From: Sphingobacteriaceae bacterium
Lineage (GTDB): Bacteria > Bacteroidota > Bacteroidia > Sphingobacteriales > Sphingobacteriaceae
Length of the DNA stretch: 35,723 bases
Direction: 5' to 3'
NCBI GenBank assembly: GCA_903644075.1
Contig: CAHJXH010000014.1
Span: 1-35,723 of the forward strand
Shown here: one piece after another, positions 23,076 to 30,478 of the stretch
How positions within the stretch are numbered: the stretch's first letter is position 1
How the letters are laid out: every line of letters begins with the position of its first letter
Program-made: the position numbers and the translations under genes
Notes under the pieces: generated by a model
What the model was told of the DNA's origin: nothing
Seen by the model: the letters and a program-made list of their open reading frames with translations, nothing else
Database searches by the model: none

Positions 23076-23111
23076 TTTTTGATAAATTTAATTGTAATAG
23101 GGTTTAGTTAA

Positions 23112-23684
23112 TTAGTTTCTTGAAGGCCAAACACCTTCCCAGCATATACAATACTCAATGGTAAGATATGGCTGTTTGTTTTCGTGGGCTGCTGCGGCAT
23201 TAGTACCTGCTACACCACCTGCGATACTAACAGCCGCCGGATTCAGACCTGCGTCTGGTACAACATTTGTGTAGCCATTAGCTGTAGTAAAAGTTGTTGC
23301 ATTTGCAGCCCCATAACCGGTATTGGTAAGATAATCTGTATTAACCGGGATTGATACCCTCGAATTCGCGGCGCCCGTTGCACCATTAAAATCGTGGGTG
23401 TGGTTAGGCATTTGTGCCTGGGTAAGCTGCACTGTTGATGCCCCCGCCGCATGGCCAAATGGCTGGGTTGTTAACCCCGGACCGGCGCCAAACCCCATTA
23501 CTGCCTGGCCCTGCAGATTAGGTAATTTAAAAGTTGAATTTGGTGTGCCGCCAAAGGTATTTCCGAGAATAGCATACAGCGCCTGGTACTGAATAACCTG
23601 CACTTCTCTACCGTCGCAGAGTATCCAACTTTGCGGCGCATAGGTAAATGCGAAAGGCCGGATTTCGCCAATGATCCCATCCAT
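23112..23684 (-). CDS. Phage tail-collar domain protein, first in operon
   Basis: This 190-residue first member opens MDGIIGEIRPFAFTYAPQSW with ILCDGREVQVIQYQALYAIL, then STFKLPNLQGQAVMGFGAGP, the His motif MPNHTHDF and the ending ENKQPYLTIEYCICWEGVWP. The middle is Asn/Thr/Ala-rich. As the first gene it should carry the promoter. A TAGCTTTA sequence about 40 bases upstream (23725-23732) is one mismatch from a -7 box, and an AT-rich palindrome lies at 23769-23800. Confidence 0.9.
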   Translation of the reverse strand: MDGIIGEIRPFAFTYAPQSWILCDGREVQVIQYQALYAILGNTFGGTPNSTFKLPNLQGQAVMGFGAGPGLTTQPFGHAAGASTVQLTQAQMPNHTHDFNGATGAANSRVSIPVNTDYLTNTGYGAANATTFTTANGYTNVVPDAGLNPAAVSIAGGVAGTNAAAAHENKQPYLTIEYCICWEGVWPSRN

Positions 23685-24062
23685 AATTTAATAAGATTTA
23701 AGTTTAATAATTGTGTTTATTAATCTAAAGCTATGGAAAGAAAAACTAAAAAGAAAGACCCCAAAGCCACTTTTTTATTACTTAAATAAGTAATAAAAGT
23801 ATAGCCGATTATAAAGCAGGACTGTTATTTAATTTAAAATTCACCTTAACAATTTGGTAAATTTCAATAAATGAATAACTATATTGATAGTTTATATCTT
23901 TATATTTATATATTTTCATCAATACACACAAAAAAAACAAAGGGATAATTAAAAAAATAGCAAAAACCTATTTATACTTATTGATATTTTACCAATACAA
24001 CCAATAAAATATTAAAATTTACCTATTTTAGTGAAATACACAATTACATTGCGTAGATTATA
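23685..24062. promoter_or_regulatory. AT-rich gap upstream of the tail-collar operon, with a palindrome
   Basis: This 378-base gene-free, strongly AT-rich stretch holds an almost perfect palindrome at 23769-23800, with TTATTACTTA and TAAGTAATAA around AA as its heart. It lies about 85-115 bases upstream of the first tail-collar start and could be an operator or a hairpin. A -7-like TAGCTTTA is at 23725-23732 on the minus strand. I see no further gene. Confidence 0.4.
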
Positions 24063-24419
24063 ATGAAATATAGGTTTATAAAACTTCTTTTTCTTTCTTC
24101 TATCATCTTCACCACCCAAATTAAAAGTGAAGACAGCAAGTTATGCAATTCTGTATTTTCTAATTTCTCGCATGGAGCACTTTTGGGTATGGCCAAAGGT
24201 AATCGTAATCCCTACATCTATTTTTTAGGTTTAAACGGCACATTACAAATTTACCGTGCGCAGTCGCAACGCGGCGGTAACTTTGTAAAGTCGCTGTTGG
24301 TAAACACATGCTGGTTTAGTACCGGTTTTAAATCATTAAGCGTATCTTTTTTACGCGCCGGTGCAGGGCATATCAGCTCGCACAAGCTCATTCTTTTTCC
24401 CTTCCACGATTTTTGGTAA
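24063..24419 (+). CDS. Hypothetical protein, doubtful
   Basis: An open frame of 118 residues starts MKYRFIKLLFLSSIIFTTQI, which looks like a signal peptide, and goes on with no motif I recognise (YIYFLGLNGTLQIYRAQSQR, HISSHKLILFPFHDFW). Composition changes within the frame from AT-rich at the 5' end to mixed, and Ser/Phe/Leu are high throughout, so it may be a gene remnant or a chance frame. It stands alone between the tail-collar operon and amtB. Confidence 0.3.
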   Translation: MKYRFIKLLFLSSIIFTTQIKSEDSKLCNSVFSNFSHGALLGMAKGNRNPYIYFLGLNGTLQIYRAQSQRGGNFVKSLLVNTCWFSTGFKSLSVSFLRAGAGHISSHKLILFPFHDFW

Positions 24420-24460
24420 TCTTTTAACCCCGTGATTTACCGCATTACACCTTGTATATA

Positions 24461-24483
24461 CTATGCCTAAAAACATGGCATAG
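24461..24483. other. Small inverted repeat upstream of amtB
   Basis: CTATGCC and GGCATAG with a 9-base spacer (TAAAAACAT) lie 146 bases before the amtB start, flanked more loosely by GTATATAC and GTGTATAT. It could be a regulatory site for nitrogen control; nothing in the sequence proves this. Confidence 0.3.
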
Positions 24484-24628
24484 CTTTGCCTTGCTATGGC
24501 TAAAAGTTAGCATAAGGTAGTGTGTATATCGGTATTTCAATTCAATCTCTTTAAACAATCAACCCAAACTGTCTGTGCAGTCCATTCTGCGTGGATTGTT
24601 ATGGCATCACCATTCTCAAAAAAATTGA

Positions 24629-25936
24629 ATGAAAAAGATTTTACCTTTTATCATACTGGCACTTATTGTGGTGCTGGCACTTGTTTTCCCGTCAATTGAT
24701 ACGGTTACTGTAGCCGATAGCAAAATAGATTCGGGCGATACCGCCTGGTTACTCACAGCCACTGCTTTGGTTTTACTCATGACTCCCGGCCTCGCCTTTT
24801 TTTACGGCGGCATGGTGAGTAAAAAGAATGTGCTCTCAACCATGATGCAAAGCTTTGTATGTATGGGCGTTATTACAGTTATCTGGGTAATATTCGGCTT
24901 CAGTTTAGCCTTTGGCGATTCGATCCATGGTATTATAGGCAACCCGGCCACCTTTTTCATGATGAAAGGTATGCTGGGCAACGCAACCTGGAAACTGGCG
25001 CCAACCATCCCGCTGGTATTGTTTGCCATGTTTCAACTCAAGTTTGCGGTAATTACGCCAGCGCTGATTACCGGCGCCTTTGCTGAGCGCATTCGCTTTA
25101 CCTCGTACCTTATTTTCATTTGCCTGTTCATTGTTATTATTTACGCACCGCTGGCGCACTCGGCCTGGCACCCGGATGGCCTGATGTTTAAAGCAGGCGT
25201 ACTAGATTTTGCCGGCGGAACGGTAGTACACATGTCGGCAGGATGGGCAGCTTTGGCATCGGCATTATATTTAAAACAACGTAACGATAAGGCGCATAAT
25301 CCGGCACGTATCAGCTATATATTATTAGGCACCGGCTTACTTTGGTTTGGCTGGTTTGGGTTTAACGCGGGTTCGGCATTGGGCTCTGGCCCGTTGGCAG
25401 CCACCGCACTGGCTACAACCACCACCGCATCGGCAGCGGCAGCAATGGCCTGGATATTTTTTGAAATGATGCGTGGGCAAAAGCCAACCGTAATGGGTGC
25501 ATGTATTGGCGCAGTGGTTGGCCTGGTAGCCATTACCCCGGCAGCCGGATTTGTGAGTATACCGCACTCACTGATTATCGGTATCGTTGCATCAATCATA
25601 AGCAGCCTGATGGTAATGTGGCGCAGCAAAACTTCTATCGATGATACTTTAGATGTTTTCCCTTGCCATGGTGTTGGCGGCATGGTGGGCATGCTGTTAA
25701 CCGGTGTGTTTGCACACCAAAATGTGAATAGCGGAAACACAACCGGCAATGGCCTGTTCTTTGGCGAAACGCACTTGTTTTTCACCCATACAGTGGCCTT
25801 GGTTGCGGTGTCAGCCTTTGCATTTTTCGGCTCGTTATTACTGTTGAAAGTAACCGATTTAATAAGCCCGCTACGCGTTAGTGCAGAGGAAGAAATTACC
25901 GGGCTGGATATTAGCCAGCACGGCGAAGAACTTTAA
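24629..25936 (+). CDS. amtB: Ammonium transporter (Amt family)
   Basis: This 435-residue inner-membrane channel for ammonium has about 11-12 hydrophobic helices, the first being a hydrophobic N-terminal segment (5-20) that may be a cleaved signal. The twin-histidine pore pair is present as H201 (FAGGTVVHM) and H347 (FPCHGVGGMVG). Other family marks are TPGLAFFYGGMV (52-63), ITGAFAERIRF (147-157) and GFNAGSALG (244-252). The C-terminus ends EEEITGLDISQHGEEL, close to the conserved GLD-x-x-x-HGE tail that contacts the PII regulator, although no glnK gene is next to it in this window. Confidence 0.96.
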   Translation: MKKILPFIILALIVVLALVFPSIDTVTVADSKIDSGDTAWLLTATALVLLMTPGLAFFYGGMVSKKNVLSTMMQSFVCMGVITVIWVIFGFSLAFGDSIHGIIGNPATFFMMKGMLGNATWKLAPTIPLVLFAMFQLKFAVITPALITGAFAERIRFTSYLIFICLFIVIIYAPLAHSAWHPDGLMFKAGVLDFAGGTVVHMSAGWAALASALYLKQRNDKAHNPARISYILLGTGLLWFGWFGFNAGSALGSGPLAATALATTTTASAAAAMAWIFFEMMRGQKPTVMGACIGAVVGLVAITPAAGFVSIPHSLIIGIVASIISSLMVMWRSKTSIDDTLDVFPCHGVGGMVGMLLTGVFAHQNVNSGNTTGNGLFFGETHLFFTHTVALVAVSAFAFFGSLLLLKVTDLISPLRVSAEEEITGLDISQHGEEL

Positions 25937-25981
25937 GCAAGTGTAATTGTTTAGAGCGTGTTTAATTGTTTGAGTTCAAGA

Positions 25982-26011
25982 GAAGGGTCCTGAGTAGTGA
26001 CGGGGCCCTTC
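25982..26011. terminator. Hairpin between convergent amtB and yjbQ
   Basis: GAAGGGTCC (25982-25990) pairs with GGGCCCTTC (26003-26011) through one G-U pair. It is placed nine bases before the yjbQ stop and 45 after the amtB stop. No long T run follows, so it is a modest terminator. Confidence 0.5.
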
Positions 26012-26019
26012 ATTATATA

Positions 26020-26445
26020 TTATACTGCCCCCCAGGCGGTAATTACCACACTGCGGCTGCCGCCGTGATTACGATGCTCACACAAATAAATTCCCTGCCA
26101 GGTACCCAACGCCAACCGGCCATTACGTACAGGGATCATTACCGAACTGCCCAGCATCGCCGCCTTCAAATGCGCAGGCATATCGTCTGAGCCTTCATAA
26201 TCGTGCAGAGAATCAGGATCATTCTCGGGCACAGCCTTGTTAAAATACATCTCAAAATCCTGCCGCACCGTTGGATCGGCATTCTCATTAATAGTAAGTG
26301 AGGCCGAAGTATGCTGAATAAAAACCTGGCACATCCCCGTTTTTAATTCTCGCAACTGTGGCAAGGCCTGTAAAATTTCATCAGTAATTAAATGAAAGCC
26401 CCTTGGCCGGGCACGGAGTTGTATGGCTTGCTGGTACATCTTCAT
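26020..26445 (-). CDS. yjbQ: YjbQ family protein (UPF0047, secondary thiamine-phosphate synthase)
   Basis: This 141-residue protein has family motifs CQVFIQHTSASLTINENADP (39-58), YEGSDDMPAHLKAAMLG and LALGTWQGIYLCEHRNHG. Members form small trimers and have weak thiamine-phosphate synthase activity; their main role is unclear. It converges with amtB and is not close to thiamine genes in this window. Confidence 0.92.
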   Translation of the reverse strand: MKMYQQAIQLRARPRGFHLITDEILQALPQLRELKTGMCQVFIQHTSASLTINENADPTVRQDFEMYFNKAVPENDPDSLHDYEGSDDMPAHLKAAMLGSSVMIPVRNGRLALGTWQGIYLCEHRNHGGSRSVVITAWGAV

Positions 26446-26490
26446 GGCGCTAATTTATTTAATAGAAATATCACTTCCTTATCTTTTCAT

Positions 26491-26593
26491 TATACCCCTT
26501 ATTAAAGCTACCGCTAAGCACTGTCTTTGCCTTCCCCTAATTTAGGGGAAGGCAAAGACAGTGAAACTTGTAGCCACGTTCATAAGAGCTATA
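26491..26593. repeat. Solo palindromic element with a 22-bp perfect hairpin
   Basis: The ends TATACCCCTTATTAA and TTCATAAGAGCTATA match the inner unit at 12724-12830. At its centre is a perfect 22-bp inverted repeat with a one-base spacer (arms 26519-26540 and 26542-26563, beginning CACTGTCTTTGCCTTCCCC). The two copies share ends and the CCCCT-AA-AGGGG centre but differ in the arms, as if the arms were kept complementary by compensating change. Confidence 0.7.
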
Positions 26594-26680
26594 ACGCAAT
26601 ATTGGCTATACCTCACGTTATTCTTAACATCCAAAATATCTATTTTGATTATCTTAGCCTTAATTTAATCTGCCGCTCAC

Positions 26681-27577
26681 ATGTCGAACATCAACCTCAT
26701 CATAGAAGAACGCCCGCGCAATATTGGTAATTTTATGGTTGGCCGCCTGCTACCTTTTAAAGATAAGCGCATGGTTGGCCCCTTTATATTTATCGATCAC
26801 ATGGGCCCCGCCGCCCTAAAAGCTGAAGAAAACTTAGATATAGCACCGCACCCGCATATTGGCCTCTCTACCCTTACTTATCTGTTCGAAGGTAATATTA
26901 TGCACAAGGATAGCCTGGGTACCGAAATGGAAATTAAACCCGGACAGGTAAACTGGATGACAGCCGGTAAAGGCATCACCCACTCTGAACGGGCACCCGA
27001 TTACCTTCGCCACAGCGAAAAAATGCTGCATGGTTTACAGATCTGGGTTGCGTTACCTAAAGAACTGGAGCAGATGGAACCCTCATTCTACCACGCCGAT
27101 GTAGAAGACCTGCCGCAATGGGAGCAAGATGGCGTGAGCTACCGGTTAATTGCCGGAAGTTTTATGGGCAAGCAATCGCCGGTACCTGTATTTAGTCCGC
27201 TGTATTTTTTGGAGCTGAAGAGCACAACCAAGCAAACCGTAAAAATTGGCAAAGACCTTTATGGCGAAGCCGGCCTCTACATTTTGGATGGCAGCATTGA
27301 GAACGAAGGCACCACCTTTGAATCCAAAGAATTATTGGTGGCCAAAGACAGCCAGCTTTGCGAGTTTATCATGAACGAGAACACCAGCATCTACTTCTTC
27401 GGCGGTGATGCACTTCCCGAAACACGCTTTATTTACTGGAACTTCGTAGCATCAGACCAAGCCCTGATAGGCCAAGCCAAGCAAGATTGGCTGGAGCAAA
27501 AATTTCCGCAAGTGCCTGGTGAAACGGAGTTTATCCCTTTGCCAGAGGAGAATGTTAATTTGAAACCGAGAGGGTAG
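26681..27577 (+). CDS. Pirin family protein
   Basis: This 298-residue bicupin has the pirin metal site H57, H59 (APHPHIGLSTLTY), H101 and E103 (GITHSERAP). The C-terminal cupin (about 165-270) includes LFVKIG-like and LYGEAGLYILDGSIENEG segments. Bacterial pirins are iron proteins with varied roles such as quercetinase activity; the function here is open. It is preceded by the palindromic element at 26491-26593 and stands alone. Confidence 0.92.
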   Translation: MSNINLIIEERPRNIGNFMVGRLLPFKDKRMVGPFIFIDHMGPAALKAEENLDIAPHPHIGLSTLTYLFEGNIMHKDSLGTEMEIKPGQVNWMTAGKGITHSERAPDYLRHSEKMLHGLQIWVALPKELEQMEPSFYHADVEDLPQWEQDGVSYRLIAGSFMGKQSPVPVFSPLYFLELKSTTKQTVKIGKDLYGEAGLYILDGSIENEGTTFESKELLVAKDSQLCEFIMNENTSIYFFGGDALPETRFIYWNFVASDQALIGQAKQDWLEQKFPQVPGETEFIPLPEENVNLKPRG

Positions 27578-27591
27578 TAATTACACCCCAT

Positions 27592-27687
27592 CGTCATGCT
27601 GAACTTGTTTCAGCACCCCACATGCTGAGCAAATAAGCAAAGCTTCCCACCCGTCCTGTGGGATCCCGAAATAAATTCGGGATGACG
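27592..27687. repeat. Palindromic intergenic repeat, family 2 copy B
   Basis: It starts CGTCATGCTGAACTTG and ends ATTCGGGATGACGG. The segment with TTTCAGCACCCCACATGCTG matches 3752-3783 on the opposite strand. It lies between the pirin gene and the disrupted SDR. Confidence 0.75.
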
Positions 27688-27778
27688 GACGGAGAAATAG
27701 CTCCCCCTCACTTTTTACCATTTGTTAAGTAGATCAGCCCCCATCACCCCCGACCTTTGATTTAACAAAAAAATACAA

Positions 27779-28518
27779 ATGAAAACGCAAAATCAAGATT
27801 CAGTACTAACAGGTAAAAAGGTAATTATATTGGGTGGCAGCTCTGGCATTGGCCTGGCCACAGCACATGCAGCAGCAGGCGAGGGTGCGAAGGTGGTTAT
27901 CGTATCAGGCAACCAGCAACGTATTAACGATACATTGAAAGCACTGCCCGAAGGCACAGAAGGTTACGCAATAGACCTGAGCCAGGAGCAAACATTCAAA
28001 ATTTTTTCAATAAAACAGGCAATTTCGATCACCTCGTTTATACCGCGGGCGAAAACTTAACCTTCGCCAATTTAAATGAATTAGTAATTGAAGATGCCCG
28101 TAAATTTTGGAACCTGCGTTACTGGGGCGCTTTGGCTGCTGTAAAGTATTCGGCTCAATATATCAACGAAGGTGGTTCAATTAATCTTACAGGTGGCATT
28201 GCAGGCGCACGCCCGGGCGCAGGCTGGAGTGTTGCTGCCAGCATTTGCGGTGCAATGGATGCTTTCACCCGCGCCATGGCGGTTGAACTGGCCCCAATCC
28301 GCGTAAACCAGGTTTCGCCCGGTGTTGTCAGAACCAACCTGTGGAACAGCATGAGTGAAACCGACCGCGAAGGCCTGTTCACCAATGTTGGTAATGCCCT
28401 GCCCCTAAAACGCATCGGCGAAGCAGACGATATTGCCCAAACATTCATCTACATGATGAAACAACACTTCGCAACCGGCCAGGTAATTACGGTTGATGGT
28501 GGGGCTGTGCTGGTATAG
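27779..28518 (+). pseudogene. SDR family oxidoreductase, frameshifted
   Basis: Two pieces of one SDR are present: 27779-28060 holds the cofactor site GGSSGIGLA and 28132-28518 holds the C-terminal half ending VITVDGGAVLV. The reading frame is lost at the A4T6 run 27998-28007. Restoring one base there gives a continuous protein of about 246 residues, with FDHLVYTAGENLTFANLNEL in the repaired middle. The missing base may be a real mutation or a homopolymer sequencing error. In the repaired protein the usual YxxxK is not found: the aligned region reads WSVAASICGAMDAFTR, so the catalytic Tyr/Lys appear absent and activity as a classical SDR is doubtful even before the frameshift. Confidence 0.8.
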
Positions 28519-28723
28519 TTGAAGAGAAGCAAGAGCCGAGAAACAAGACAAGATGAGAACATCATTCATCGCGAGTCTTTTGTCATCCAGGAGCGATAGC
28601 GAAGGATCTTCTTCGCACTGTAAAGTCGAATTGTCTTGCGAAGAAGATTCTTCACTACGTTCAGAATCACAAAGTGGATGAATCTTCCTCCTGGCTCTTG
28701 TTCTTACCTCTTGTTTCTAACCA
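28519..28723. repeat. Repeat cluster: family 1 short copy inside an inverted AGAAACAAG-type pair
   Basis: Element 28577-28674 is family 1 without the inner insert of the copies at 2513 and 3480: CTTTTGTCATCC at the left, GCGATAGCGAAGGATCTTCT, then CGAAGAAGATTCTTCAC and GTTCAGAATCACAAAG at the right. On its sides are GAAGCAAGAGCCGAGAAACA (28524-28543) and, inverted, CTCCTGGCTCTTGTTC (28687-28702). Confidence 0.65.
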
Positions 28724-28921
28724 TTAAAATTTCAACTCCTCCCCTCCCACATCCTCTTCGGTTTTTTGTTCAACCAGTTCTATTTTGTTTTCGGTGTCAA
28801 TAAACAGTCTGCGTTTTTCGATAAAATTGGGTGGCACGCCCGCCAAGGCAATACCTGCAACCGCAAGTGTCATATAAATGAATAACCCAACCAAGCGGAT
28901 TAGTCTTTTCAAATTTTTCAT
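28724..28921 (-). CDS. Small membrane protein, unknown
   Basis: From the ATG at 28921 this is a 65-residue protein: MKNLKRLIRLVGLFIYMTLA with a hydrophobic helix (about 8-27, ending AGIALAGVPPN) and a charged tail (RRLFIDTENKIELVEQKTEE). The frame is open further upstream to 28975, but the extra residues do not look conserved and the basic MKNLKR start fits a signal-anchor. The next gene on the same strand, upstream at 29014, also encodes a membrane-anchored or exported unknown, so the two may be a unit. Function unknown. Confidence 0.6.
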   Translation of the reverse strand: MKNLKRLIRLVGLFIYMTLAVAGIALAGVPPNFIEKRRLFIDTENKIELVEQKTEEDVGGEELKF

Positions 28922-29013
28922 GATCAGAATTTGAGAAATAAATAAGGTAGCCGGATGCGCAAAGAGCACCGGCACAATTAATAAAGAATCGCTTTGCGAT
29001 TAATTGATGGGGG

Positions 29014-29409
29014 TTATCCTAAACGAATGGCAGGATCGTCGCTGTTGCTGCGGGGAATAGTTTTGGTTTGATAAAAGAAATTGGACGACAGCCCGGCGAT
29101 AGGATTATATGCACAGCAATTTTTTGCTTTGCATTGTTGGGTGTGCAGGGCGCTTAAATCAATATCAAACAATAACAAAAGCCAGTCTGATACCTTTCTT
29201 ACTTCTACCTGGGCTACGGCCCTTTTGTAAGTAATACTTTTTTTAACGGCCTTTGGTTTGCTTACAGCTTTGGTGGTTTGCTGTGCAAAAAGCTGCGCCT
29301 GTCCTGGAATAGCCAAGCCCGAAACACTCAACAGCGTAAGCAGCAAAACAACTATATAAAGCCATTTCGAACTTATTTTTTGAGTATTATTTTTCGGGAC
29401 GCGGTTCAT
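29014..29409 (-). CDS. Hypothetical exported protein
   Basis: This 131-residue protein has a long positively charged start, MNRVPKNNTQKISSKW, then a hydrophobic segment (about 17-37, LYIVVLLLTLLSVSGLAIPG) ending in QAQLFAQQ, a plausible signal peptide. The mature part is basic at first (KPKAVKKSITYKRAVAQVEV) and contains a Cys cluster CKAKNCCAY (about 93-101). No family is recognised. It lies 92 bases upstream of the small membrane protein gene on the same strand. Confidence 0.55.
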   Translation of the reverse strand: MNRVPKNNTQKISSKWLYIVVLLLTLLSVSGLAIPGQAQLFAQQTTKAVSKPKAVKKSITYKRAVAQVEVRKVSDWLLLLFDIDLSALHTQQCKAKNCCAYNPIAGLSSNFFYQTKTIPRSNSDDPAIRLG

Positions 29410-29518
29410 TTAAAAGCAAAAGTACATTTTTTTGGAATAATTTGCACCCGTGAAAACACTGGAAATAAACTAATTATCCAATTAATTTACACTTATATTT
29501 ACTTAAACCATAACCAAT

Positions 29519-29977
29519 ATGAAACTTAAGATACTACCCTTGATCCTGATCTTAGCACTACTCGTTTCTAAACCAACCCAGGCAATCAGCCAATCGAAAT
29601 TACCTACCGGGCTGTATAGGTTAAATGATAATGGCACATACCCTTTAACACTTAACGGGAAAACTTACCACGCAGATGCCACTCCCCTTGCCTTATTAAA
29701 GGACATGAATAATTTTAGCGTAACTAAAGAACGTACTGCGAAAGATTATTACACTTTAAATATTGAGTTGGATGCCGAAGCGGCCCAGGGCATGAAAAGC
29801 ATCACTTTTGACTATGGCCAAACAGCTTATATAGGTTTAATCATTTCAGGAAAGTTAGTATCTGCACCTCGCATCACTGGCCAGGCAAGTACTGGCAAGG
29901 TAAGCATCGGCAGTAAATCAAAACCCGAATTAGAGCAAATATCTGATCATTTAAAAGCGGAAAAAGCTAAAAAATAA
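29519..29977 (+). CDS. Exported protein with a SecDF P1-head-like domain
   Basis: This 152-residue protein has a signal peptide (MKLKILPLILILALLVSKPT, cut near QAISQ), then a compact domain. LNIELDAEAAQGMKSITFDY followed by IGLIISGKLVSAPRITGQAS and STGKVSIGSK matches the pattern of the SecD P1 head (LDxEGA...LAIVLDGKVxSAPxI...GxxxISG). Unlike SecD there are no membrane helices, so it is a free periplasmic version of this domain. A TAATTTGC sequence about 75 bases upstream may be its -7 box. Function unknown. Confidence 0.65.
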   Translation: MKLKILPLILILALLVSKPTQAISQSKLPTGLYRLNDNGTYPLTLNGKTYHADATPLALLKDMNNFSVTKERTAKDYYTLNIELDAEAAQGMKSITFDYGQTAYIGLIISGKLVSAPRITGQASTGKVSIGSKSKPELEQISDHLKAEKAKK

Positions 29978-30067
29978 ATTCAGGTATGGTTGTCGGTATT
30001 TTGTTACAATACTGTAGGTGAGTTACTTGCGATGTTGTTATATTTACATAGAAACAAACTTACGTGT

Positions 30068-30262
30068 ATGGAAACAAAGGAAACCAAAGCCCTAAAAATC
30101 TGGATACGGCCCGAAGTCATCATTATAGCACATAATGATATTGAAAGCGGCATACACCCCACCCAGCACGAAGGCACCCTTGTACCCACTGTTGGCGGCA
30201 AGCTTGAATCGCACAGTGGCGGATATTTTCCGTCAAGTTTTATAAATTTTGTGCATTCCTGA
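30068..30262 (+). CDS. 64-residue RiPP-precursor-like peptide
   Basis: From the ATG at 30068 the peptide reads METKETKALKIWIRPEVIII, then AHNDIESGIHPTQHEGTLVP, then a Gly/Ser/Phe-rich tail (TVGGKLESHSGGYFPSSFIN, then FVHS). The KIWI-x-P-[DE]-V patch and the following ESG match the peptide at 20559-20723. Short proteins of this layout are frequent in Sphingobacteriaceae, with unknown roles. The longer frame from 29990 lacks similarity in its first 26 residues, so the METKETK start is chosen. No modification or export genes are next to it. A hairpin lies 180 bases downstream. Confidence 0.65.
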   Translation: METKETKALKIWIRPEVIIIAHNDIESGIHPTQHEGTLVPTVGGKLESHSGGYFPSSFINFVHS

Positions 30263-30441
30263 GAAAACGCAGATTTGAGGTTTCTGTCCTCCTAGAACCG
30301 TTGTTGTAAATTCTACTTGCAGATTAAGGAAGAATTTTTCCAGAAACGATTAATTTATATATCTGGGATCACTTTTTTTTCAAAAAAAATACAAATCTTA
30401 AACCCGCTGAAAATAAATAAGTTAAAGAGAATAAACATAAA

Positions 30442-30478
30442 AAACAAAGCCTCCGAACTATGTCCGGAGGCTTTGTTT
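30442..30478 (+). terminator. Strong hairpin with a CTTTGTTT tail
   Basis: AAACAAAGCCTCCG (30442-30455) and its exact complement (30465-30478) form a 14-bp stem with a 9-base loop. The T-rich right arm and the A-rich sequence on the left allow termination in both directions. It lies 180 bases after the short peptide gene, in the 509-base gap 30263-30771. Confidence 0.7.

Noticed and set aside
21950-23684. Prophage remnant because of the tail-collar proteins
   Set aside because: No capsid, terminase, portal, baseplate, lysis or integrase gene is nearby, and such free-standing triples are known in Bacteroidota chromosomes.
23872-23949. 25-codon frame MNNYIDSLYLYIYIF...
   Set aside because: Composition is that of AT-rich intergenic DNA, and no promoter or partner is seen.
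27990-28020. Programmed -1 frameshift in the SDR at A4T6
   Set aside because: The 0-frame codons (AAA ATT TTT TCA) do not form a proper X XXY YYZ heptamer and SDRs have no reason for it; a missing base is simpler.
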